A stretch of 64,000 nt of DNA, from assembly GCF_900086645.1 (NCBI RefSeq), contig NZ_LT576451.1, positions 2,852,001 through 2,916,000 of the forward strand. Reading direction: 5' to 3'. Position numbers and translations under genes: made by a program. Source of the stretch: Curtobacterium sp. 9128. GTDB taxonomy: Bacteria; Actinomycetota; Actinomycetes; Actinomycetales; Microbacteriaceae. Shown piece by piece: positions 1 through 7,557 of this stretch. Below the pieces are notes generated by a model. The model saw only the letters and a list, made by a program, of their open reading frames with translations, did not search any database and was not told the origin of the DNA. Each line of letters begins with the position of its first letter. Within the stretch, counting starts at the first letter, position 1.

Positions 1-496
1 CCATCACGGTGGTCTTGTAGCCGTGCTGCTCGGCGTACCGCAGGTACATGCGCATGAGCATCTCGGCGAAGTCCGCCGCGTCGACGCCGCCGGCCCCGGC
101 GCGGATCGTGATGACGGCGGGACGGTCGTCGTACTCGCCGTCGAGGAGCGTCTGCACCTCGAGGTCGCCCATGGTCTTGGTGATCGCCTTGAGCTCGGCG
201 GCGGCCTCGTCGGCGGACTCCTGGTCGTCGGCCTCGTTCGCCATCTCGACGAGCACCTCGAGGTCGTCGATTCGCCGCTCGGTGTCGGTGATCTTCTTGA
301 GCTCCGACTGCCGGTGCGAGAGCGCACTCGTCACCTGCTGCGCGTGCTCGACGTCGTCCCAGAGGTCCTGTGCCCCCGCCTGCTCGCTGAGATCGGCGAT
401 GTCACGCTCCAGGCGGTCGACGTCGACCACCGAGCGGATGTTGCCGAAGGTCTCTCGGAGTGCGGAGAGCTGCTCGGTGAAGTCCAGTTCGACCAT
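1..496 (-). CDS. prfB: Peptide chain release factor 2 (5' part; runs off left edge)
   Basis: RF2 ends translation at UGA and UAA codons on the ribosome. The visible 165 residues begin [10 protein letters not shown] and run through the helical N-terminal domain into the start of the peptidyl-hydrolase core at [16 protein letters not shown], which corresponds to the conserved AGxGG region of RF2. The GGQ loop lies beyond the window. The frame is continuous through the first 40 codons, so the programmed +1 frameshift used by E. coli prfB is absent, as in many actinobacteria. A TAGGAT box lies 8 nt upstream of the ATG and there is no Shine-Dalgarno, so the mRNA is probably leaderless or nearly so. 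Confidence 0.93.
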   Translation of the reverse strand, partial: MVELDFTEQLSALRETFGNIRSVVDVDRLERDIADLSEQAGAQDLWDDVEHAQQVTSALSHRQSELKKITDTERRIDDLEVLVEMANEADDQESADEAAAELKAITKTMGDLEVQTLLDGEYDDRPAVITIRAGAGGVDAADFAEMLMRMYLRYAEQHGYKTTVM

Positions 497-504
497 GGTC
501 ACCG

Positions 505-510
505 ATCCTA
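505..510 (-). promoter_or_regulatory. -10 box TAGGAT of prfB
   Basis: Read on the minus strand this is TAGGAT, 8 nt before the prfB ATG. That places the transcription start within a nucleotide or two of the start codon. No clear -35 is seen. Confidence 0.5.
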
Positions 511-569
511 CCGGCGCGCGTCCGACACGGCCGACCGTCCGGACAGGAGGCTCGGTGCACGTCCGCCCC

Positions 570-627
570 GCCGGTCCCGGCCCCCGCCCCGCTGGTCCCG
601 GTCCCCGCCCCGCTGGTCCCGGTCCCC
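570..627. repeat. 21-bp tandem repeat, about 2.8 copies
   Basis: Two full units (570-590, 591-611) and a 16-bp partial unit share GGTCCCGG followed by a C-rich tract. It ends just before the stop codon of the next minus-strand gene and therefore lies between two genes in noncoding DNA. A half copy of the dispersed GGAGGCTCG hairpin family lies just left of it (about 546-556). It looks like a slippage-prone minisatellite, with no function evident. Confidence 0.8.
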
Positions 628-628
628 G

Positions 629-991
629 CTACGGCTTCTCGTCGACGAGGGCGACGAACCGACTGCCGATGCCCTCGACCTCGCGCCGGGTGAGCCCCGC
701 CGTCGGGTCCGGCGCCTGGTACGGCGCGTGGTAGTCGCACATCAGGTAGTCCCAGTCCGGCCACCACTTCTTCGGCCGGGCGTCCTCCGCGTACCCGCAG
801 ACCACGCACTCGAGGCTGACCCAGACCTTCTTCTTCCCCGTGCGGTTCGCGCGGGACTGCACGAGCCAGGCGGGTGGGTCCTGCTCGATCGCCTCGAGCT
901 CGGCTTCGCTCAGGCGTGCGGGGATCCCGTGACGGGTCGCCATCTCGAGGGGGATGTCGAGCCGGATGGCCGCTTCGCGTCGGGAGAGCAT
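629..991 (-). CDS. Conserved actinobacterial protein with Cys/His cluster, function unknown
   Basis: 120 residues. The first 40 (RREAAIRLDIPLEMATRHGI) are helical and resemble a small recognition module. Residues 62-85 contain CVVC followed by CDYH, a C-x2-C/C-x2-H arrangement that could bind zinc. In between is a basic, Trp-rich stretch (KKVWVS, KKWWPDW). I do not recognise a named family with known function. The start is the ATG at 991. There is no Shine-Dalgarno, but TAGTCT sits exactly 6 nt upstream, so the transcript is likely leaderless. It stands alone between the esterase and prfB. Confidence 0.75.
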   Translation of the reverse strand: MLSRREAAIRLDIPLEMATRHGIPARLSEAELEAIEQDPPAWLVQSRANRTGKKKVWVSLECVVCGYAEDARPKKWWPDWDYLMCDYHAPYQAPDPTAGLTRREVEGIGSRFVALVDEKP

Positions 992-997
992 CCGACA

Positions 998-1003
998 AGA
1001 CTA
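998..1003 (-). promoter_or_regulatory. -10 box TAGTCT, leaderless promoter
   Basis: TAGTCT on the minus strand lies 6 nt before the ATG at 991 and overlaps the stop codon of the upstream esterase gene (1001-1003). Confidence 0.55.
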
Positions 1004-2005
1004 GGGCGCGATCGGAGACGGAGCGCCGAGCAGTCGCGTCGTCCAGTCGGCGAGGGCTGCGGTCGCGGTCCTCGAGATCGCGGCGTCGGGCACCATGCTG
1101 GTGAAGCCGTGGAACGCCCCTGGCCAGACGTGCAACTCCGCGTCGACACCGGACGCCCAGAGGCGGCTGGCGAAGGCGACGTCCTCGTCCCGGAACACCT
1201 CGGCACTGCCGCAGTCGATGTAGGTCTTCGGGAGCGCGGAGAGGTCCGTGGCACGAGCCGGCGCGGCGTAGACGGACACGTCGGCCGTGGCACGGCGGTC
1301 CCCGAGGTACGCATCCCAGCCGAAGCGGGTCATCCGACGGTCCGCGACCCCGACGCCGTCGATCTGCATGGTCGACACGGTGTCGTCGCGATCGTCGAGC
1401 ATCGGGGACACGAGGATCTGCGCCAGCAGCTCCGGCCCCTTCCGATCGCGTGCGAGGAGCGCCGTGCCCGCTGCGAGACCACCGCCGGCGCTCTGTCCCG
1501 CGACGACGATCCGCGTCGGGTCGATGTCGAGCTCGGCGGCGTGCTCGGCCACCCAGACCAGGCCGGCATAGCAGTCCTCGACCGGGTAGGGGTCCGGGTA
1601 CTCGGGTGCGAGCCGGTAGTCGACGCTGACGAGGACGACGTCGTGGTCGAGGAGCCAGCCGTCGTAGCCGTCGAGGTTCCCGAGGTGATGGCCGAAGACC
1701 ATTCCCCCGCCGTGGATGGTGTAGACGGCCGCGGTCGTGCCGGTGCGCTCGATGCGCTCGATGATCGCGAGGTCGATCGGGTCGCCGAGGTGACCGGGAA
1801 CCGTGACGTTCCGCCGGTGGTACCCGCGCGAGCGCAGGCGTTCGTCGAGGACGTGCTCGGGCACGTCGAGCTGCCGCATGTGGGGCAGCATCTCCTCGGT
1901 GACGGTGAAGGGGCCGCGGGCTTCGATCGCGGTGAGGAACGTCGCGAGTTCGGCATCGAACGGCGGACGGACGACGGGGTCGGACACGGGGGTTTGATCG
2001 AGCAC
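1001..2005 (-). CDS. Alpha/beta hydrolase, HSL-type esterase/lipase
   Basis: 334 residues, the usual size for the hormone-sensitive-lipase esterase family. The oxyanion motif HGGG appears in YTIHGGGMVFG, the nucleophile elbow is GQSAGGG, and the family tract SVDYRLAPEYP is intact. A late PGAFHGF supplies the catalytic His, and an acidic residue precedes it. Substrate cannot be read from sequence; small acyl esters are likely. I chose the GTG at 2005 (VLDQTPVSDP) because GGAGGAG lies 7 nt upstream. The frame stays open further upstream but has no such signal and an unlikely composition. The product is cytoplasmic, with no signal peptide. Confidence 0.88.
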   Translation of the reverse strand: MLDQTPVSDPVVRPPFDAELATFLTAIEARGPFTVTEEMLPHMRQLDVPEHVLDERLRSRGYHRRNVTVPGHLGDPIDLAIIERIERTGTTAAVYTIHGGGMVFGHHLGNLDGYDGWLLDHDVVLVSVDYRLAPEYPDPYPVEDCYAGLVWVAEHAAELDIDPTRIVVAGQSAGGGLAAGTALLARDRKGPELLAQILVSPMLDDRDDTVSTMQIDGVGVADRRMTRFGWDAYLGDRRATADVSVYAAPARATDLSALPKTYIDCGSAEVFRDEDVAFASRLWASGVDAELHVWPGAFHGFTSMVPDAAISRTATAALADWTTRLLGAPSPIAP

Positions 2006-2179
2006 GGGCGGACTCCTCCGATGAAGAAGTGGCGACTCCCGTGAGACGCGTGTGCGATCCGATCCGCCGGAGCAGAGCGGGTTTTTTCCCTCTACCGACG
2101 ACAGTAGCGCACCGGGCACTGAACACAACGGCGGACGCCGACGACGTCGTCTGGAGCATCGACACTCGTCTTCGGAGAC

Positions 2180-3343
2180 TCAGCGGGACGTCGTCCTGCG
2201 CTCGACGCCTCGAACCGACAGCACTCCTGCGATCGAGATCGCCAGAGCGGCCATGGCCGCTGCACCAGCCACGCCGGCCCCGCTCCCGACGATGAGCCCC
2301 GCCACACTCGTTCCGAGTGCCGAACCTCCGACAGCAGCCACGACGACGACGCCGTACGCGCTCGCGATGAAACGCGGCGGCACGACGACGTCGAGAGCAC
2401 CGGACAGGACGATCGCCACCGGGCTCGACAGCCCACCGACGACGAACACCAGGGCGGCCAGGAGGACGATCCGATCGGCAGCGATCACCAACGTCGCGTA
2501 TCCGCCGGCGGTCAGGGCAAGAGCGGTGAGGAGCTGCGCGCGCCGACTGCTCGGCACTGGTCGAGCACCGAAGAGCAGGGCACCGACGGCTTCTCCGAGT
2601 GCCAGGCACGCCAACACCGGCCCTGCCAGTTCGCCCCTGCCCGCCGCCTCCACGACGGCCGGCACGATCACCGTCAACGATCCCGTCGCCACACTCACCA
2701 GACCACCGATCGAGACGATCCGAACGAACGGCGTCGCACCGGCCAGCGGGAGTGACGAACGGGCAGGCGGTGTCGGCGTGGTCGTCCCCATCGACACTGC
2801 CAGCAGGGCGCCGGCGGCCCCGATGACCGCCGCGACGACCACGAAGTCCAGCTGCCGAGGCGCCGAGGCCACGAGCAGGCCCGCCACCACCGGTCCTGTC
2901 GCGAATCCCGCTTGGAACGCGACCGAGAGCAGAGCGTAGGCACCAGACCGTTCCGCGGGCTCGGAGAAGGAACGCGGGATCGAAGCTCGAAGGGCTGCCG
3001 CCAGCGCCGGGAACGAGACCCCGGCTCCGGCGAGGAGCGCCGGCTGTGCAGTCGACCCCGGCGATGCGGCCACCAAGAGCATGAAGCTGCTGCTGACGCC
3101 CGCTCCGATGCTCACGACCCAGCGGGCCGAGACGCGCGCCATCACCGCCCCCTGAACCGGGACGCCCACTGCGTTCGCCAGCCCGAAGGCGCCGGCAGCG
3201 ACTGCCCCGGTGGCGAGGGACTCGCCGGGCGACAGGATCAGCGACAGCGGGATCATCCCCAGCGCGACGGCTGACAGGGCAACTGCTCCGACACCGATCA
3301 CGAAGGGACGGTCAGCCAGCAGGCGTCGGTAGACGACGGTCAT
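2180..3343 (-). CDS. MFS transporter (12-TM-type exporter, substrate unknown)
   Basis: 387 residues, mostly hydrophobic and rich in Ala, Val and Gly, with about 12 predicted membrane spans from residue 12 to the C terminus. The start MTVVYRRLLADRP is preceded by GGAG about 10 nt upstream. Its layout (short N terminus, two six-helix halves split by a short Pro/Thr loop near residue 200) resembles small drug- or metabolite-efflux MFS proteins, but no substrate motif is visible. It stands alone; 180 bp separate it from the 2H phosphoesterase gene. Codons look slightly less GC-biased than its neighbours, so it may be accessory. Confidence 0.8.
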   Translation of the reverse strand: MTVVYRRLLADRPFVIGVGAVALSAVALGMIPLSLILSPGESLATGAVAAGAFGLANAVGVPVQGAVMARVSARWVVSIGAGVSSSFMLLVAASPGSTAQPALLAGAGVSFPALAAALRASIPRSFSEPAERSGAYALLSVAFQAGFATGPVVAGLLVASAPRQLDFVVVAAVIGAAGALLAVSMGTTTPTPPARSSLPLAGATPFVRIVSIGGLVSVATGSLTVIVPAVVEAAGRGELAGPVLACLALGEAVGALLFGARPVPSSRRAQLLTALALTAGGYATLVIAADRIVLLAALVFVVGGLSSPVAIVLSGALDVVVPPRFIASAYGVVVVAAVGGSALGTSVAGLIVGSGAGVAGAAAMAALAISIAGVLSVRGVERRTTSR

Positions 3344-3525
3344 GTGGGCTCCACAAGAGGAGCCCACCCACCCGGGAGACACACTCCCCATGCGTCGACG
3401 GAGTCGCCGACTGCGCCGATGGTAGGCACACGAGGCAGGTCATGTCGACGTCTCGACAGCCGATCGCTCCGCGGGACGACTCGCCGCCGGTGCCGGAGCC
3501 GAGCCCCGTGCCTCCGGTTCGGCCG

Positions 3526-3996
3526 CTACGACCGGGCGGCGAGCTGGCAGTTCACGAGGACGCGCGCCTGGGGACCGGCGAGGGACGCGACCGCGAGGTT
3601 CGTGATGCTGATCTGCCGAGCGCCCGCTGACTGCGCACCGGGCACGATCGTCGCATGGGGCCGGTACCGCGTCCCCCAGAACTCGACATGGTCGGGTCGG
3701 AAGCCCGACAGCGGCTCGACTGATCCGGACAACGATCCGTGCAGTGCGTGGAAGACCGGGTGTTCGGCGAGCAGCACGGGGATGTCGCGGCGCGGGCCGA
3801 ACATCGCGGGTGGTCCCAGGTCCACACCGAACGCCGACTGCAGCTGAGCAGCCTCGCGCACGATCGACGTCACGGCGGCCACAGCAGGGCCATCGACGAC
3901 GAAGTTCGGCAGGACGGTCACGTGCACGGGCCAGTTCGCGCGGTCGACAGATGCAGGCAAGCGCTCAGGCGTTCCCACGACGACCAGCCGTTCCAT
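3526..3996 (-). CDS. 2H phosphoesterase / 2'-5' RNA ligase-like protein
   Basis: 156 residues. Two H-x-T-x motifs, HVTV near residue 25 and HATI near residue 113, define the 2H phosphoesterase fold (LigT, ThpR, cyclic phosphodiesterases). Both catalytic histidines are present. Such enzymes open 2',3'-cyclic phosphates or act on 2'-5' RNA linkages; the real substrate here is unknown. It starts 9 bp after the cysteine desulfurase stop, so the two are almost certainly co-transcribed. The usual actinobacterial partner of this desulfurase is the tRNA thiolase gene mnmA, which raises an RNA-related role as an inference only. Confidence 0.82.
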   Translation of the reverse strand: MERLVVVGTPERLPASVDRANWPVHVTVLPNFVVDGPAVAAVTSIVREAAQLQSAFGVDLGPPAMFGPRRDIPVLLAEHPVFHALHGSLSGSVEPLSGFRPDHVEFWGTRYRPHATIVPGAQSAGARQISITNLAVASLAGPQARVLVNCQLAARS

Positions 3997-4005
3997 CCCG
4001 CCCCG

Positions 4006-5169
4006 TCACCGCCCCATCGACGGCGTCCGAGAGGCCATCCCCGCAGCACCTGCGCGCGCCACCGCATCGGGCAGCGCCGCGAGTAACGCGTCGACGTCGG
4101 CATCGGTCGAGGTGTGTCCGAGCGTGATGCGGAGCGCACCGCGGGCCTCGTCCTCCGACAGCCCCATCGCGAGCAGCACGTGCGACGCCTCGGGGACGCC
4201 CGCTTGGCATGCCGACCCGGTCGACACGGCGACCCCTGCAGCGTCGAGCAGGAAGAGCAGCGAGTCGCCCTCGCACCCCGGGAAGGTGAAGTGCGCGTTG
4301 CCGGGCAGTCGGTCGACGGGGTCGCCGCGGAGCACGGCGGACGGCACGGCCTCGAGCACGCCGGCGATCAGGCGGTCACGGAGCACCCGGACGTCGGCGT
4401 GCGGTGCGGACGCGGCGACACCGAACGCGATCGCCGCCGGGGCGTCCTGCGTCCCGCTGCGGACCTGCCGCTGCTGTCCTCCACCGTGGATGAGCGGCTC
4501 GACGGTCGCGGTCCGCCCGAGGACGAGCGCACCGATGCCGACGGGCCCGCCGATCTTGTGCGCGGAGACGCTCAGGGCGTCCACCCCGGACGCTCGGAAG
4601 GAGACGGGGACCTGCCCGTAGGCGGCGACGGCGTCGGAGTGCACGGGGACGCCGGCGGCGTGCGCCAGCGCGACGATCGAGGTGACCGGCTGGATGGTGC
4701 CGACCTCGTTGTTGGCCCAGAGGAACGTGACCAGGGCGACGTCGTCGGCGGAGGCGAGCCGTGCCTCCAGTCCGGCGAGGTCCAGGCGACCGTCCACGTC
4801 CAACGGGACCACGTCGACGACCGCTCCGTCGTGGCGTTCGAGCCAGTCGACCGTGTCGACGGTCGCGTGGTGCTCCCCCGCGGCGACCACGATGCGGGGC
4901 CGCGGCCGGTCCTGCTGCCTGGCCCAGTAGAGGCCCTTGATCGCGAGGTTGATGCTCTCGGTCCCGCCGGAGGTGAAGACGACCTCCACCGGTTCGGCGT
5001 CGAGGGACGCAGCGACGCGCGCCCGGCCGTCCTCGAGCAGCATCTTGGCGCGCTGGCCGGCGCTGTGGATCGACGACGGGTTGCCGACGGTCGCGAGCGC
5101 GTCCGTGAAGGCGGTGAGCGCCTCCGGCAGGATCGGTGTCGTCGCAGCGTGGTCGAGGTAGACCGGCAC
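4006..5169 (-). CDS. Cysteine desulfurase (IscS/NifS family)
   Basis: 387 residues. This PLP enzyme takes sulfur from L-cysteine as a persulfide for tRNA thiolation or Fe-S clusters. It opens PVYLDHAATTP, typical of the family. The PLP lysine is Lys205 in SAHKIGG, and the persulfide cysteine is Cys321 in STGSACQAG. GEHHATVD and NNEVGTIQP are also family motifs. The GTG at 5169 is chosen because AGGGGG lies just upstream and family proteins begin here. It is divergent from glgX and is followed by the 2H phosphoesterase gene in one transcription unit. Confidence 0.93.
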   Translation of the reverse strand: MPVYLDHAATTPILPEALTAFTDALATVGNPSSIHSAGQRAKMLLEDGRARVAASLDAEPVEVVFTSGGTESINLAIKGLYWARQQDRPRPRIVVAAGEHHATVDTVDWLERHDGAVVDVVPLDVDGRLDLAGLEARLASADDVALVTFLWANNEVGTIQPVTSIVALAHAAGVPVHSDAVAAYGQVPVSFRASGVDALSVSAHKIGGPVGIGALVLGRTATVEPLIHGGGQQRQVRSGTQDAPAAIAFGVAASAPHADVRVLRDRLIAGVLEAVPSAVLRGDPVDRLPGNAHFTFPGCEGDSLLFLLDAAGVAVSTGSACQAGVPEASHVLLAMGLSEDEARGALRITLGHTSTDADVDALLAALPDAVARAGAAGMASRTPSMGR

Positions 5170-5216
5170 GCAGGTACCCCCTTTTCGAGCGTTTTCAGGA
5201 TACCCGCCGGTCCTCG

Positions 5217-5222
5217 TACCCT
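5217..5222 (+). promoter_or_regulatory. -10 box TACCCT of glgX, leaderless promoter
   Basis: TACCCT lies exactly 6 nt before the glgX GTG and no Shine-Dalgarno is present. Transcription is therefore expected to begin at or next to the start codon. Confidence 0.55.
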
Positions 5223-5228
5223 TGTCGG

Positions 5229-7256
5229 GTGCACGAGACCGCGATCGAGACACCCCAGGGGCTCCTCCTGGGCCCCGACGGCACCGCGCGCTTCTGCATG
5301 CGGTCGGCATCGGCGACCTCGGCGACGCTCGTCGTCGACGGCCGCGGATCGGTCGCCCTGGAGCGGGTCGACGGCACCGACCTGTGGACCGGGAGCGTCG
5401 ACGGCGTCCAGGTCGGTGACACGTACCACCTGCTCGTCGACGGGCCCGAGGGACCGCGGCACGAGTTCGACGGCACGCGGGCGCTGCTCGACCCGTACGC
5501 GCGCGGCATCGTGCGGACCGACGGCGAGCGCCGCTGGTCGAGCGTCGTCGTGGACGGGTCCTTCGACTGGGGCGACGTCGGCAAGCCCGAGGTGCCGCTC
5601 GACCGCGTCGTCGTCTACGAGGCGAACGTCAGGACGCTGACGAGCGAGAACCTCGCCGTGCCGGAGCACCTCCGCGGAACGTACGCCGGCGTCGCGCACG
5701 AGAGCACCATCGCGCACCTGCACCGCATCGGCGTGACGACGCTGGAGCTCCTCCCGGTGCAGGCGTTCGACACCGAGCACTGGCTGCAGGAGGCCGGCCG
5801 CGAGAACGCGTGGGGCTACAACACCCTCGGGTTCTTCGCGCCGCACGCGGGGTACGCCTCGGCCCCTGCGCGCGAGCAGGGCGCTGACGGGGTGCTCCGC
5901 GAGTTCAAGGGCATGGTCAGGCTCCTGCACGAGGCCGGCATCCAGGTCGTCCTGGACGTGGTCTACAACCACACCGCCGAAGAGGGCCTCGGCGGCCCGA
6001 CATCGTCGCTCCGTGGCATCGACGGCGCGAACCGGTACCGCTGGGCCGCCGACGACACGTACTACGACACCACCGGCTGCGGGAACACGCTCGACACCTC
6101 GGTGGAGGCCACCGCCGACCTCGTCGTCGACAGCCTGCGGTACTGGGCGCGCGAGATGCAGGTCGACGGGTTCCGCTTCGACCTGATGGCCGCCCTCGCC
6201 CGCGACGCCGACCACGTGTTCGACCCTGACCACCCCCTGCTGGAGCGCATCCGTCACCACGAGGACCTGCAGGACGTGCTCGTCATCGCCGAGCCCTGGG
6301 ACGTCGGGCCGGACGGCTGGCGGACGGGGCACTTCGGTGAGCGTGTGAGCGAGTGGAACGACGGGTTCCGGAACACCGTCCGGCAGTTCTGGCTGACCGA
6401 TGTGGCGCAGGAGCGGCGCACGGGGGTGCCCGGTGCCGGGATCGGTCCGCTCGCAGGGGCCCTGACCGGTTCGCGGAGCCTCTTCGGCGTGCCACGGGGG
6501 CCACTCGCCGGCATCAACTTCGTCACCGCGCACGACGGCTTCACGCTCCACGACCTGACGGCCCACGACCACAAGCACAACGCAGCGAACGGCGAGGACG
6601 ACCGCGACGGGACGAACGACAACCGTTCGTTCAACCACGGGGTGGAGGGGCCGACCGAGGACCGCGGCGTCCGGGCAGCCAGGGGTCGTTCGATGCGGAA
6701 CCTGCTCGGCACGCTCCTGCTCTCCGCCGGCGTGCCCATGCTGACCGCCGGTGACGAGCGGAGCCGGACGCAGCACGGCAACAACAACGCGTACGTGGTG
6801 TCCGACGACCTGACACCGGTGGACTGGTCGACGGACGAGGACGCCGAGTCGATGACCGAGACGGTCGCCGCGCTGACGGCGCTCCGGGCCGCCCACCCGG
6901 CGCTCCGACCGTCGCGGTACGGCGTCGACGGGCAGGTCACGCCGTCGGCGTCGCGGATGACGTGGTACGGCCCCGACGGCGGACCGATGACCGGCGAGTG
7001 GTGGGACCAGCCGATCCACCGTGCGCTGCAGTACTTCGTCGAGTCGACGCCGGAGCACGAGCCCTACGACCGGGTGCTCGTCGTGGTGCACGGCAGCGGG
7101 CGGACGCGCGATCTGACGCTGCCGGTGCGGGACGACGTGCTCGCCTACCGCCTGGCGTGGTCGAGCGAGAAGCACCGTGACCACGACCGGCATCGTCCGG
7201 CAGGCACGGTCTTCACCGCCTACGGCCCGGGCATCCACGTGTTCGAGATCGTCTGA
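5229..7256 (+). CDS. glgX: Glycogen debranching enzyme GlgX (isoamylase-type GH13)
   Basis: 675 residues. It hydrolyses alpha-1,6 branches in glycogen. An N-terminal CBM48-like domain (residues 1-110) is followed by the GH13 barrel with VVYNHT, nucleophile Asp318 in DGFRFD, acid/base Glu355 in VIAEPWD, and FVTAHDGFTLHD carrying the transition-state His-Asp. The C-terminal beta domain is complete. The start is GTG 5229 (VHETAIETPQG), since TACCCT sits 6 nt upstream; longer starts overlap the divergent cysteine desulfurase. It is followed by glgE and glgB, forming an alpha-glucan block, though 301 bp and a hairpin separate it from glgE. Confidence 0.95.
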   Translation: MHETAIETPQGLLLGPDGTARFCMRSASATSATLVVDGRGSVALERVDGTDLWTGSVDGVQVGDTYHLLVDGPEGPRHEFDGTRALLDPYARGIVRTDGERRWSSVVVDGSFDWGDVGKPEVPLDRVVVYEANVRTLTSENLAVPEHLRGTYAGVAHESTIAHLHRIGVTTLELLPVQAFDTEHWLQEAGRENAWGYNTLGFFAPHAGYASAPAREQGADGVLREFKGMVRLLHEAGIQVVLDVVYNHTAEEGLGGPTSSLRGIDGANRYRWAADDTYYDTTGCGNTLDTSVEATADLVVDSLRYWAREMQVDGFRFDLMAALARDADHVFDPDHPLLERIRHHEDLQDVLVIAEPWDVGPDGWRTGHFGERVSEWNDGFRNTVRQFWLTDVAQERRTGVPGAGIGPLAGALTGSRSLFGVPRGPLAGINFVTAHDGFTLHDLTAHDHKHNAANGEDDRDGTNDNRSFNHGVEGPTEDRGVRAARGRSMRNLLGTLLLSAGVPMLTAGDERSRTQHGNNNAYVVSDDLTPVDWSTDEDAESMTETVAALTALRAAHPALRPSRYGVDGQVTPSASRMTWYGPDGGPMTGEWWDQPIHRALQYFVESTPEHEPYDRVLVVVHGSGRTRDLTLPVRDDVLAYRLAWSSEKHRDHDRHRPAGTVFTAYGPGIHVFEIV

Positions 7257-7303
7257 CGGGCAGCCGCTGGCCGCTGGCGTCCGCCCGCCCGCCCCGGTGG
7301 ATG

Positions 7304-7394
7304 GTCGAATCGCGCGTAGGAAGTCGAATCGCGCGTAGGAAGTCGAATCGCGCGTAGGAAGTCGGAACTCCCGACCACCTACGCGCGATTCAGC
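7304..7394. repeat. Dispersed 19-bp repeat: three direct copies plus one inverted copy
   Basis: Units GTCGAATCGCGCGTAGGAA lie at 7304-7322, 7323-7341 and 7342-7360. A 17-nt spacer containing the small hairpin GTCGG/CCGAC follows, and then the inverted copy CCTACGCGCGATTCAGC (7378-7394). The array could fold back on itself. The same repeat occurs at 35145-35226 in mirror orientation. Together with the hairpin at 7437 it fills most of the 301-bp glgX-glgE gap, and I see no coding sequence there. Confidence 0.9.
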
Positions 7395-7436
7395 TTTCGA
7401 TCCCGACCGTTATGGGCAGGAACGTGCGCGGACGGC

Positions 7437-7477
7437 GGACGGGAGGCTCGGTGCCGGGCCGCCACGAGCCTCCCGTC
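7437..7477. terminator. Hairpin of the GACGGGAGGC family
   Basis: GGACGGGAGGCTCG pairs with CGAGCCTCCCGTCC around a GC-rich 13-nt loop. No T-tract follows. Its position, after glgX and before the glgE promoter, suggests terminator or transcript-end function. Confidence 0.6.
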
Positions 7478-7544
7478 CGTCGATCGGCAGCGACGTGTTC
7501 TCCACAGTCTCCGGGTTCCGGTGAACACGGAGGGCGCCGCCGGG

Positions 7545-7550
7545 TAGCGT
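7545..7550 (+). promoter_or_regulatory. -10 box TAGCGT of glgE, leaderless promoter
   Basis: TAGCGT lies 7 nt before the GTG of glgE. There is no usable Shine-Dalgarno immediately upstream. Confidence 0.55.
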
Positions 7551-7557
7551 CGGTTCC

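Noticed and set aside
1-496. Programmed frameshift in prfB
   Set aside because: The first 165 codons read in one frame with no early UGA; the classical CUU-UGA slip site is absent.
402-2609. A 735-codon open frame on the minus strand across several genes
   Set aside because: It is a GC-driven shadow frame rich in Arg, Pro and Ala, covers three well-supported genes in other frames, and has no domain I can name.
4572-7238. An 888-codon open frame antisense to glgX
   Set aside because: It spans both cysteine desulfurase and glgX with low-complexity composition. It is a typical artefact of high third-position GC.
7304-7394. Possible short CRISPR array
   Set aside because: The 19-bp units abut directly with no spacers, the last copy is inverted, and no cas gene is nearby.
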